The translations under genes and the position numbers were made by a program. A model generated the notes under the pieces. It saw only the letters and a list, made by a program, of their open reading frames with translations. It was not told where the DNA came from and searched no databases. This document shows, piece by piece, positions 18,401 to 28,669 of a stretch of DNA of 28,669 nt (position 1 is its first letter; every line of letters begins with the position of its first letter). Source of the DNA: Parasitella parasitica (Eukaryota; Mucoromycota; Mucoromycetes; Mucorales; Mucoraceae); the NCBI GenBank assembly GCA_025201805.1, contig MU619241.1:425115-453783 (forward strand), given 5' to 3'.

Positions 18401-21400
18401 CTACAGAGATTTCCATGCGCTTAAACGCCAAGGTGCGGTCAGAACAGCCCTCTGCGCCAGCTTCTTGTCTTTTGTTGCTATAGCAGCGTACTGGTAGGCT
18501 TCAGACTGTGAATTCGCTGTAGGCGAGTTTTGCTTACTGATGACGAGCGTACTTGATGTCATTGTATTCATTTTTGGGTCGTTCAACTGCACAAGGTGTC
18601 TGCTTAAACGGGCCCACACTAGCGTCAGCCAAGGAGTTTGATGTACGCTTCTCATTAAGGCACGACTTGCCTGCAATTTGTCTCCCTACGTCATTGAAAT
18701 GGGTTTTGTTATCTGATGCGCATGTAATATAAATCGAAAATTTTTACCCTTAATTGATGGAATTTGTAAAATAACCACGATATGTGCTGTTCCTTGTCTG
18801 AATCGTCTAAAAAGGAGGGCGGCATTCAGCGTCATCTCATACATTATGCACAAACACACACACACACACACACACTTACATGCAATGGATATGGTCACCT
18901 TAGCTAATTCTTGCAATGCTGCTGCTGTTAACGTTTCATCATCTTGAAGCATTCCCATCACACAAAGCGAGAAAATAGCAGGCAAGTAATCTGGATTGTC
19001 AGTGATACTGTTTCTAAAATTAGCACTGTGTTTTTTTTTTTCCCATGTAAAAATGTCTTGAAAACTACCTGGAAAATAGCTGATCTTTGGCCACTGCACG
19101 TTGTTCATCGCCTCCTAAAGCCCAGAGCACTTTGCTCAGCAACACAACGACATCTTGGCGCAAAGAAACGTCGTCCTGTGTTGCATTCAGGGCAAGTTCA
19201 AACATATTCAGCGACTCTGTCAGTCTGTCCATAAAGTAATAGGCGATGCCAGCGTTCAGGTGAGCATACACACTGGATGCATCTGTCACGGAACAAGACG
19301 AAATGGCTCCTTCGAAATCCCCACTAGCGCACAGCGTACGGCCCAGATTAGCATGGACCTTTGTAAGACGTATCGCTCCTTCTTCTTGGCTGATTTTCCC
19401 TTCTTCTACCTGTGCCTCCAGTGCCAGGATAGCGGATGCAAATGACTCTGAAGCCCTGCCATACTGTCCTAGTCGTTCTAATAGCAATCCCATCAAATTG
19501 AATGACAGGGCATCGTTTAGCTTCTTTTCTGTGAGTTTCTCTAGCGCAAACAGCGGCGTAATGGCAGCTGTTTCCTCTTGCAGCTGTCCTGATAAAAGTC
19601 CTTGATACACTGTATCCGCATACCCGTAGCTAGCTTCCATGGCTGATCCGTTACTTGATTCGAATGCATGCTCAAATATGGCTGCTGCATCAGTGCCCCA
19701 TAACGAAGCAACATAAGCTTGTCCTACCCAGGCAGAAATCCATTCAGGATCCAGCGAATGCGCCATCTCAAACGCCTGATTAGCCAATTCATAGTCTTTG
19801 GAAGACAAGCATAGGAATCCATAGTTTGTCCATGGGATTGCGCTTCTGTTATTGAACTCCATCGCCTTGATGAGCGCGTACTGTGCCAGTCTGGGTATGT
19901 CAGCCACTGTCATTGCAATCACACCCAAGGTATTCCAGTACATGTACTGTGTGGGCTCCAGCTTCAAAGCTACCTTGGCACACTTTACGGCCATCATTGC
20001 GTCTTCCTGCATACTGTTGTTGCTGTTGTTGAGGCTCAAGTGGTAATAGACAATGGCCAAATCGTGCCAAAATGCAGGTGCAATCGCTCGGTGGTTCTTG
20101 CACAGCACAATCACTTGTTTATAAGCGTTCGAGGCACATGACAAAATCACATCTAACGCAGTTTTCTGCGGGAGGCTGAAATCATCATCTACGTCTTGCA
20201 AAGCCAAGAATTCTGCAACCCAATGACTAGTTGTATCTGGCTCCAGCTTTAACGTGTCATGTGCGTTGGTAGCACCGAGCAGCTGCATTACAGCTTGAAG
20301 TGCACCGTAGGCACAGTTGTTGAGGTAGCTGGGTATATGACGGTAGAATGCGCATGCATCACCAACCAACTTCCACAGCGATATGATGCTCGCATCCACC
20401 TGCAAACCTCGAAGCGCAGTGTCAAACACTAGGTTGCATCCATCAGACGCGCGTCCAAAGAAACCGGCTTGGAAGTCTTCCTTGGCATGTTCTAGATACG
20501 TTTCAGCTAGTCCTGCCAGGGCTGGGATGTAATCAGGTTTGTTTTGTTCCGCAGCAATGTGCAAGGTGTGCTGAAACCCAGCAATAGCATCGTCTAGCAA
20601 GCCGACTTTCTGTTGAACGTACGACTGTTCATTGTGAGCGTGCACTGACTGAGGGTCCAGCTGAGTCGCCCGGCCAAATGCCTTGAGTGCAGCGACATAG
20701 CGGCCTGCTCGAGAATAGGCCTCTGCTAGACCCTCCCAGCATCTCACATCGCTAGTATCTGATCGCAATGCCTTTTGGAAACAAACAATGGCTTCGTTGT
20801 AGGACTGAATATTCTAAAAAATTGGAGGGGGGGGGGAAGGAAGGGAGAGGAGAGGAGAGGAGAGGTCAGGATTCTGCACATGCGTATTCAACTTGAAAAA
20901 TGTGTACCATATTGACATAACCGAGGCGCCTCCATGCCCAGCCAGTTTTAGGACATGATTCAGAGATTTGACGGAATATGGCCTCTGCTTCTTCCAGCTG
21001 GTTTTCAGCAATCATGTAATCTGACAAGTGCAAAGCTGCATCTGTATCTAATGCGTTCAAGATGAACGCCTTTTGATAGCATTTTTTGGCTCGGGCTCCG
21101 TCTTTTTTGATGTCTCGATAATAGTGTCCCAAATAAGTGAATCCGCTAGCAAAGTAAGGATCCAGTTTGACTGCCTGCATAAAGTATTTAAATGCATCGT
21201 TTGGATCTGCGAGTCAGTTAAGCGGTATTAGTTCAACTATGGCCAAATGCTCGCCTAAAACTTGGCTTCCTCTAACCTTGCATTGACCAATAGATGCGGC
21301 CAAGACGATAGTGGTAGTCTGCGATATCCGTGCCTGCAATCTCCAGAGCTTTGTTGACATACTCAATGGCCGTCTGGTACTCTTTCTTCTCGCAATAAAT

Positions 21401-23087
21401 CCATCCTAATTCTGCAATAGACGTGTGGTTCTTGGCATCCAATCGCTGCACCTTTTCAAAATTATCGACGGCCTCATCTAGTCGTTTTTCTTCAATCAAA
21501 ATCAATCCCATCCCCTCCAGCGCTTCCGTCTGGTTTGGATGATGCTGCAAAATTGACTTGTACAAGGCCATAGCGTCCATGTGGTATTTTTTATCCAATA
21601 AACGATAGCAATGCGCCATGCAAATCTCTAGTGAAAGCAATGCGCTGTGGCATACGTCAATAAGCAGGCTGACGGTAACACACGCACATTGACAAGACTT
21701 ACTTGCTCTTGGAAACACCAGTGTCAAGCTTTGTTTTCTTGACCAAATCCTTGCCACGAGTAGCGTATTCCAGGCCAGTTTCATATTCCTTTGATTTGTA
21801 ATAGATCCAACTGAGGCACTGATAGCCGAATAAACTGTCGGGGCATGCGTCTAGTCCTTCGCTGAACAGATCGAATGCTTGGTCGGTATTCCCCTCTTTG
21901 TTCAACTGATAACCACGAGCAAGTTTTGATAATCCATGCTCAGGGAACCGGGTCTTGAGCTGCTCCAATAACGCCCAATCATATTTGTCTAGCAAAAGAA
22001 AAGAAGAAAAAAAAAGATTGATATAGATCCTCTAATTTGAAGATTCCCAATGCTTTGTACCTGGCGAATCCACATCAGCAGACTCTATCAAAACTTGGAG
22101 CGGCAGCGGATCGTCTAGCGCTGTCAACTGCTTTGCCAAGGCCAGAACCTTGTCGTACAGCTGCAAATCATCCAGTGAGTAGAATGCCAAAATGGAATAA
22201 ATATATACCGTGTATACCTCTGCCTTGTCTTTGCTCCCCAGCAATCTCTTGGAATAAAAGTGCAACAGCTTCAGTTTCCACGCATCTTGCTCCTCTTTGT
22301 CATCCTCGGGCACCAGATCCAATGCATTCTCGTACATGAACCCCAACTTTGACGCACCAAACACGTCTGCTTCCACCTCTGCCAGCACCTGCTCTGGACT
22401 TCCTGCGCTGACTCGGAATCTTCGAGACGCAACCTCGCCTTCAATCTTTTCGTTCTGTTCCTTTTCTGCCTTGGCGATAATAGTCTTCCAAATCTCCATT
22501 TGGGAGGGCAAATTGGCTTGGTCTTTGATTAAATCGTAGTGAGGACTCTGAGGCAAGAACTCCTTGAGCGTCTCGAGGTACTGATCTTGGTCGTTCCGCT
22601 GCTTATACACATGCAGCAGTTTCTTGTAATAGTCTGCTAGTTTTGCCCCGTCGCCACTAAATGTCTGTGAATATCTGCAGTTTGCGCAAAATCAAGCCAG
22701 AACAAACCTTTCAATGACACGAGGGATCAGCAAGTCAAGCGTCTTGGCCAAGGATTCTAGCTTATTTCTCTTTTCATAGAAGCTAACGAGGCCTTGCCAG
22801 CCGAGCATATTGTCTGAATTGATGTCTATGGCTCTTTTGTAGGCTTCTTCTGCCTCATTGTCGCTTTCCAGGCCTGTATATGCTACTCCCAAGAAAACCC
22901 AACTGTAGAACAAAAAAGGCTGTCAATATGTTTTTTTTTTTTGCATTGTCAAATGTTTAAAGACCACCCACGCGTTGTAGTTTTCGCCTTCCCACAGCAA
23001 GACTCGCTTGCAAGCTTTGACGGCTTCACCAAAGTCTTTCTTTCCGATGGATTCTCTTGCAATCTTCAAGTCTGCCTTGGAGTTCAT
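18401..23087 (-). CDS. SKI3: Superkiller protein 3 (TPR scaffold of the Ski complex)
   Basis: Ski3 (TTC37 in animals) is the TPR scaffold of the Ski2-Ski3-Ski8 complex, which feeds mRNA 3' ends into the cytoplasmic exosome. Eleven exons close in phase: 22972-23087, 22708-22902, 22656 back to 22218, 22061-22160, 21703-21988, 21277-21644, 20908-21206, 19069-20813, 18880-19013, 18748-18806 and 18401-18685. They give about 1341 residues, close to yeast and fission yeast Ski3. TPR units run through most of the length, for example NAWVFLGVAYTGLESDNEAE, TEALEGMGLILIEEKRLDEA and YHYRLGRIYWSMQDPNDAF. The 57-nt intron at 22161-22217 has no stop and is a multiple of three. The 59-nt exon 10 (DSDKEQHISWLFYKFHQLR) is hidden in an apparent long intron. 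The start is the ATG at 23087. Confidence 0.95.
18853..18875. repeat. (CA)n microsatellite adjoining a SKI3 5' splice site
   Basis: About eleven CA dinucleotides. On the SKI3 strand this is (GT)n immediately after the intron-9 donor GTAAGT at about 18879-18874. The repeat offers many cryptic GT dinucleotides next to the true donor. Confidence 0.85.
20825..20865. repeat. Purine tract (G10, then GGAGA repeats) in a SKI3 intron
   Basis: A run of ten G followed by AAGGAAGGGAGAGG and several GGAGA repeats. On the SKI3 strand it is an unusually long C/T polypyrimidine tract ending about 10 nt before the exon-8 acceptor (TTTTTAG). It probably serves as that intron's pyrimidine tract. Confidence 0.75.
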
Positions 23088-23266
23088 TTTGCCTTTTGAA
23101 GTGGTGATAAATAGAATGACCAGAAGCTGTGGTTTGTTTCCAATTTGAATATCGCTTTAAATCTCAAATTGCATGGTCACGAAGCAAAACCCTGGATGGA
23201 TGAAAGCAAACAGCTGAACCCGAGAGTGCTTCCTTTTGCTACTTGTTCAACTAGAACCCAAAAAAC
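23088..23266. promoter_or_regulatory. Divergent promoter shared by SKI3 and the TMX-like gene
   Basis: Only 179 bp separate the two start codons (23087 minus and 23267 plus), so both promoters must lie in or overlap this interval. I see no clear TATA box for either. It contains ATTTCAAATT-like AT blocks and a TTTGCTTCGTGACC stretch of unknown meaning. Confidence 0.6.
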
Positions 23267-24128
23267 ATGAAGTATCTTTGCGTATCTCTAACGCTTCTCT
23301 TGGCGTGCTTGACATTTTGTAAAGCTGCCATTGTCCAGGTTACCGATGAAAATTTCACAGATCTCGTTGGCAAGGACGATGAATGGCTTTTGGATTTGTA
23401 GGTGTACTGAGCCGGTATATAGCATGCATAGCCACTAAATGTGTTGCCAAACTAGTTATGCCGACTGGTGTGGATACTGTAAGCGTTTAGAACCGAAATA
23501 TCAAGCAGCTGAACGCCTGCTATCCATGAGCTCTCATTCTCACGTCAAAGTCGGTGCTGTCAATGTTGAAACAAACCCAGGATTGGCTGCGCGATTCTTT
23601 GTCTCGCGTCTGCCTACCATTGTCCATATCAAAGATCACGAAGGTATGGTGCAAGAGGCCGCATATCATGAGATACACTAGTGCACAGCTGACACATTTT
23701 TTTTTTAAAAAAATCAAGTTCGCAGCCTCAAGCCTACCCAGAGAGAAAACGAAATTGTTTCATTTGTCACTATGGAGGAATGGCGTCAAGTCGACCCCAA
23801 GTCTGGCTTGATCTCGCCTTTTAGTTTGTTGTGAGTATAGTCTAAACTGCATGGTTTCCAAAGCATTAACTCTGTATTAACAAGTGGGAAACTGGTTGGC
23901 TTCACTGGCAAAACGGTCAAAAAGCTATCTTCGTACTCTCCGTGGACCCTCATAGGTGTTTTGACAGGTTTCTTGATCTTTGCTATTAGCTTACCTGTCA
24001 TATTAAGCAAGAAAGACTCTAAAGAGCTCGAGGAACCAGCAGAGGAAGTACCAGCAAAAGCTCAAATTGCATCTGCAACCAAACAATCACCCGAATTAAG
24101 ATCAAGAAGGTCAAAGCGCATTGATTAA
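23267..24128 (+). CDS. ER membrane thioredoxin-domain protein (TMX1-like disulfide isomerase)
   Basis: TMX-type proteins are single-pass ER membrane oxidoreductases of the PDI superfamily that act on disulfides of membrane clients. Four exons close in phase: 23267-23397, 23456-23643, 23719-23830 and 23885-24128, giving about 224 residues. A signal peptide is at residues 1-20 (KYLCVSLTLLLACLTFCKA). The thioredoxin fold follows, with active site FYADWCGYCKRLEP (Cys 49 and 52), reconstructed across intron 1, and the cis-proline loop SRLPTIVHIK. A transmembrane helix at about 164-184 (PWTLIGVLTGFLIFAISLPV) is followed by a charged cytosolic tail ending in RSRRSKRID. The basic tail may hold an ER-retention signal. 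CGYC is less common than CGHC and may alter redox potential. Confidence 0.93.
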
Positions 24129-24332
24129 AAAACATACTATTTTTATACTGTGGAATATTTGTCGACTAGTTGGGAACAATGCAACTAAAGGTACTTTTTT
24201 TTTAAAAAAAAAAAAAAAGCTCTCTTCTCCTTTTGCTAATGCTACAGCGTATAGCCAACTTTTTTTATGGACATGAATCAAACAATGAACTCGTAAAATT
24301 AAAACAAAGATGTTATGCGGATAGTCTAATGA
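24129..24332. other. Spacer between converging TMX-like and NF1-like genes
   Basis: About 200 bp with both 3' ends. It contains T- and A-runs at about 24198-24219 and likely polyadenylation signals. No gene is present. Confidence 0.5.
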
Positions 24333-27300
24333 TTAAGAAATGATGCGTTCCATTAGCTCGCTAGCTAGCTTTGCATTCTGAAAGACATTTGTAGAAGAAG
24401 CGCCAAATGTAGGATCATCCAAAGCAGAAAAGCCAAGCTGTTCCAATAACGCCCTTTGAGTAGGCTTGTTCTTTGATTCGGTAAATACAGGATCAGAGCA
24501 TGCCGTCAGCAGGATTGACTTTACCGATTCGATGATAGCTTGAGTTTGGCTGCTTATCATAATTTGATTCATTTTCGGCAAAAGCGAATCGTATCTGACA
24601 AAATTACAAAAAAAAAAAGAAATGCGCGTCAATGAAACGTATGACGGTGTGATGGATTGTTCTACGTATACTCACATCAAGGAAAACACTTCTGGAATGG
24701 CATTGGCTGCTTCTGATAAAAGCCCATAGATAAACAGCCTTTCTGATTCATTATCAGCCGTATTCAACATGTTGGCAAGTAATGAGATCAACAGAAGGGC
24801 TGTAGTGTTGTCAGGAATGTCAAATTTATCGAATATTCCGGCATAAGTTTTGCCGTTGATAATGTGGCTATCAATATCTGTTTCTGTTAGGCCGGCAATC
24901 TTTAACAGATCCTTGACAGCTTCGTTTTTGGCAGCAAGGGGTAGCAAGCCAGCAACATAACCAAGGGTTGATGTCTCGATGATGCTGCTTTCCTCTGATA
25001 ATCCATCGCTGGGGAATTGCTTACGTTCAATGTCCAGAAACGTGTGTAGTCCGTGATAAATCGCGTCCTTGACATCGTTGTACCGTAATCCTTTCATGAA
25101 TATGCCAGCAATTGCAAAGGAAAAATGAGACTCAAAGTTGACACCACACAGATTGTCCAGCTGACGAGCTACATCAGCAACAGGCCCACGAGCAGCTAGT
25201 AATACATCAATCATAGTGTCCCCAGCAAAGATTCCATTCGAGTCTAACGCACGGACAACAGCTTGCAAGAGCTCTACTGCCATGGCAAATGTAGGGCCGG
25301 TATTGATCTCAACTAGTGCAACTGCCACCCAAAACAATTGCAGCAGGTATCTTGAGTCGCCAGGGAGGCTTTCAACAACATTTTTTAGACACATCATGAT
25401 GCTGGTGACCAAGTTTGGATCGGAATCGCTAAAAATTGCAAGTGCCCCTCTCAAAGCAACCAAGATTTGGTAGAGTAAATCGTCGTCGATTTCTTCGCGG
25501 CCCAAATAGCCCAGAACGATAAACGCTCTTGGTTGAACGGCAGGGTTGAATTGAAAAGCTGTGCTTGCCACCAGACTCATCCAACGTGCTCTCCAGAAAT
25601 TAGCGATATCTAAATAATGGTTTTTAGTTGACAAAGGACATGTCACTATTGCTTCAATTACATACCAGCAGTTGGGGCAGCATAGTTGATAACCTCTGAT
25701 AATTTACTGACAATGCTTTCCAAAGAGAGAAGCGAAATGGGTTCCACCGTATCGTTTAGGGTTTCTGGGGTAATGGTAAAAGCATTCGCATTTGACCTAT
25801 TGAGACCAAACAAGAGGCGAGATTTGGATTCTGATAATTCAATCAAAAGTAGCTGGAGCTTTTTCACATTGGCGGCTGACAAGGGCATTGACGTGCATAA
25901 AGACTGGATCATATTGACAACGATGCCGTGAACTGAAGCGCGCATAACTGTACTTCCTACGCCTGCAATCAAAGAAACAATGTGAAAAAGCTCGGGAACC
26001 ACGCGCTTAACAGGGCCTCTGTTGTTGAAAGAGAGCATCAGGACGAACCGCACGAGGATTGCGATTTCCGGCCAAGATGGATGATCTGTGAGCGATCTTG
26101 TAGGTTTGAACGATGTGCGATGGATGATCTTACGCAGATACGAGGTTAATTTGGATCGCACTGTAACATTGGATAGAGTAACCAATGTATCAGCTAGAGC
26201 TTCAGCTTGCATCGATCCTACGCCATGCTCATTTGAAACTAGAATAAATGTATCAATGACGAGGTTCAGGATATCGTCTACTTTGGCGATTGTTTTCCAT
26301 ATCTTGGCTTGAATCAGCTTGGACATCTCCCCTGTCAACGTCAGATCAATGAGCAGTCGCAGCAGCTCCTTGGTTTTTACTGTATCTTGAGTTGATCTTC
26401 CACAGTAAAGAGATAAATTAGGGAGCCAAGGAATCATGTAAAGCAGGCAAAGATACCGCAGCCCTTGCTCTGATTTCCCGTAGCCTAGCACGCACTCGTT
26501 TAGAAATTCCAAGGTAAGAGATGGCTCAGTAGCTGCAATTTTTTCACTGATATTAACAATAAATTCGGTGCTGTTGGCGGGTAAGCATAAATCTAAATAA
26601 AAAACCAGTCGTCAGCTATCCACTCAACAGCAAAAAAAGAAAAGTAAAGTATCAGCTACCTTTAGCATCCAGCAATTGCTTTCCAACATCGAAATTGAAT
26701 ACTATGCTTAGGGCATAAAGCAAATTGTATGATGATAATCGCAAGTTAGGATCGTCGCTTCCTAGATTTAGCAGTGCCATATTCAAAAGTCTTCCGGGAA
26801 CATCGCTTGGCTGAATCGTACGTTCAGATATGCTTGCAGGCCTAGACATGTCATAACGACGTTTGCTGTGTCGAATTGTCTAGGCGACGCAAAAGAAAGG
26901 TTAGTCAGGTCCATCATAACACATGTCTTACGTACGTTGATGATGGCTTCTTTCTTGGGTGAAGTAAAAGTCAGTACAATGTTTTCTCGGGTGCATCTGT
27001 AGCTGAACTCCTGCGATGTGTCTGATGATGAACGTTCATGATGCACTGCTCCGATGTCCTCGATTTCAGATATGTGGCAGATGTCATTTGTCACTGCGTT
27101 AAGGCCGTAAAAGATTTCTTGCTTTCGCACCGCCATAATTTGCACATACTCAGCACTCACTTTGAATGTAACTGCAAGATGTGCTGTGTATTTAAGGATT
27201 TTGTTTACCGGGGAAAATACAGCACTGGGATCTGTCTCCAATCCAACTATGATGACAAATGATTAGTTATTGCTACATGGGAAAAAAAAAAACTCACTAG

Positions 27301-28669
27301 TAGACTGAGGCAAACGAATCTCTGCTGGAAATATATATTCATGCAACTCAGCAAGCGTAACAGCAAACACGATTCTTTTGGCGAATTTATGCAACAAAGG
27401 CCTTGCTAATTTCTGGATAAATGTCCTCAAGTAAGTGTTTGGGTTGAATATATGACAAACAGCAATGTTGTCAGACTTGTCTTCACTCAAAATCTGCACG
27501 AGCTGATGAACCCATTGCCCTGGGATTTCATTCAAGCGGCAAAATCGAGTAGAATCAATCACTAGTTCGTAATGACGGTTTGATGCACGCTCCAGTGTCT
27601 GGAGCACATGATATATCAATAGCTCAAAATCAATATTGTCAGCGTTGATATGCCGCGTAATAAGATAGAAGACAGGTCGGCCAGCTTTAGATACCCCACC
27701 TTCGTAGAAAATATTCTTTGATACAATCACTTCTACGCTACGATGGCTGTTTCGACGCACAAAGTCAGCATACAGTTGATTTGATGCAGCGTACACGTAG
27801 CTTCGGGGCCCCATTGATTCCTTATGGGGGATTTCAGGTGGGCGCCCCAATTGAGCCAACAAATTAGCAAATTTATCGAAATCTCGTTTCCAAACATTGA
27901 CCGAGTCTTGATCTTGATCGCTTGCGGAATGCCTCGAAGCCATGTCGCGAGAGATACGTTCGATATTGTCAGCAAGGACGCGGTGTATCATGGCATACGA
28001 CTTTTCATTCATCTGAGGTAGCTCCACCACCTCTTCCGTGCTAGTTTCAGCAGGGACCTTTGCAATTTCTCTCAGAAAACTGGCTACCCTGTAGATGTTG
28101 CTGGTTAAAAAGTCGTTCAGCACAATCATGTATGTTTCTTTTGCACCAAACAAGACATTATTCGCAAGGTTCTGGATGACCTTTGTGGCTATGAGGAACC
28201 CCCTTCGCATTTCTCGGGAAATTGAGACAGTATTCTTTATCAAGCCTTCAGTCTCAGGAGATACAATAGCTGGACAAAAGAACCGCAAAAAGATAAAGGA
28301 GCCCACGGCAGTGTATTTGGCCTCTGGAAACTGTTCTCGCACAGACGTCAGTATGCAATGACAAATCTCCCGGAAGGATTGTGGAGAATCGTTGACAGAA
28401 TCACAAATAGCATTCAGGAACAACTCGGTTGCTTCCACTACGTTGTTTCGGTTCTTGTTTACGTCTTCATCGGGCCCAATTTTGGTTGGATCAAGCTCAA
28501 AGCATCTATCTTCTCGAGGACGTTCAGAGAGCTTTTGAAAGACTGGTAGCAGGACAGATCGGACATAGTCAGCTCCATTATTCTTCGCATAAACTGAAAG
28601 CAAACGAGTTGCAATGCTAGTTTTTCGAAAAAGATCAGCTTCGTTTTCTTTTTTTTTTTTTTTTTTTTT
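24333..28669 (-). CDS. NF1: Neurofibromin/Ira-type Ras GTPase-activating protein, C-terminal half (partial)
   Basis: It speeds GTP hydrolysis by Ras and so down-regulates Ras signalling. The 5' part lies beyond the right edge. Visible exons close in phase: about 28647 to 27298, 26936-27246, 26660-26879, 25666-26592, 24676-25609 and 24333-24594, about 1333 residues, roughly the C-terminal half. The RasGAP domain starts just at the arginine finger (DLFRKTSIATRLL, Arg codon at 28625-28627) and shows the signature FIFLRFFCPAIVSPE. A Sec14-like lipid-binding module follows (YEGGVSKAGRPVFYLITRHI, DSTRFCRLNEIPGQW), then a PH-like part. The C-terminal HEAT-like region includes LCLPANSTEFIVNISEKIAA, strikingly like animal neurofibromin. 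The start codon is not in the window. Confidence 0.93.
28650..28669. repeat. Poly-T tract at the right edge
   Basis: The last 20 or so bases are all T. On the minus strand this is a poly-A tract directly before an apparent splice acceptor (AAG) of the NF1-like gene. The window ending inside a homopolymer suggests an assembly break. Confidence 0.8.

Noticed and set aside
19155-19605. Plus-strand open frames of 96-100 codons within SKI3
   Set aside because: They are antisense to the large SKI3 exon 8 and have no independent support.

Overview
The window is eukaryotic nuclear DNA from a fungus. It is AT-rich, and its genes are split by short introns of about 40-85 nt with GTAAGT-like donors and, in places, a yeast-like TACTAAC branch point. 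Homopolymer and microsatellite tracts are frequent. Gene content (Elp3, Ilv5, Ski3, a Pmp3 proteolipid, a neurofibromin-type RasGAP, a GT49 glycosyltransferase and Helitron debris) fits an early-diverging filamentous fungus. Mucoromycota/Mucorales is my best guess; the genus cannot be told from sequence alone. The left edge lies in a 19-bp tandem repeat and the right edge in a poly-T tract, so this may be a whole contig bounded by repeats.

Layout. 1-1613 has no recognisable gene. ELP3 (minus, six exons including a 14-nt microexon) faces away from a serine/proline-rich protein (plus, five exons) whose C-terminal half carries SxIP motifs like those of EB1-binding microtubule plus-end proteins. 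5914-10585 is a gene-poor island with degraded coding fragments, a scrambled Helitron relic, a possible Helitron 3' end and a nested inverted repeat. A secreted phosphoesterase (plus) converges on a type II membrane GT49 glycosyltransferase (minus) whose reading frame is disturbed at one place. ILV5 (minus) follows, with a TATA box, two CCAAT boxes and a Gcn4-type site upstream. After a 1.5-kb spacer comes a class II aldolase/adducin-domain protein (plus), converging across a G-quadruplex-prone tract on a small PMP3 gene (minus, three exons). SKI3 (minus, eleven exons) shares a 179-bp divergent promoter with a TMX-like membrane thioredoxin (plus). That gene converges on the C-terminal half of a neurofibromin homologue (minus), which runs off the right edge just upstream of its arginine finger.

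The genes do not form one pathway. They are ordinary housekeeping functions: tRNA wobble modification (Elp3), branched-chain amino acid synthesis (Ilv5), cytoplasmic exosome-linked RNA decay (Ski3), ER redox folding, Ras signalling, and membrane or cell-surface functions. Exon boundaries were set by hand from splice consensus, phase continuity and family conservation. Codon phase closes for every multi-exon gene except the GT49 gene. I found no tRNA, rRNA or CRISPR, and no convincing new multi-gene system. The most interesting leads are the SxIP protein, the GT49 frame conflict, the microexons and the transposon graveyard.
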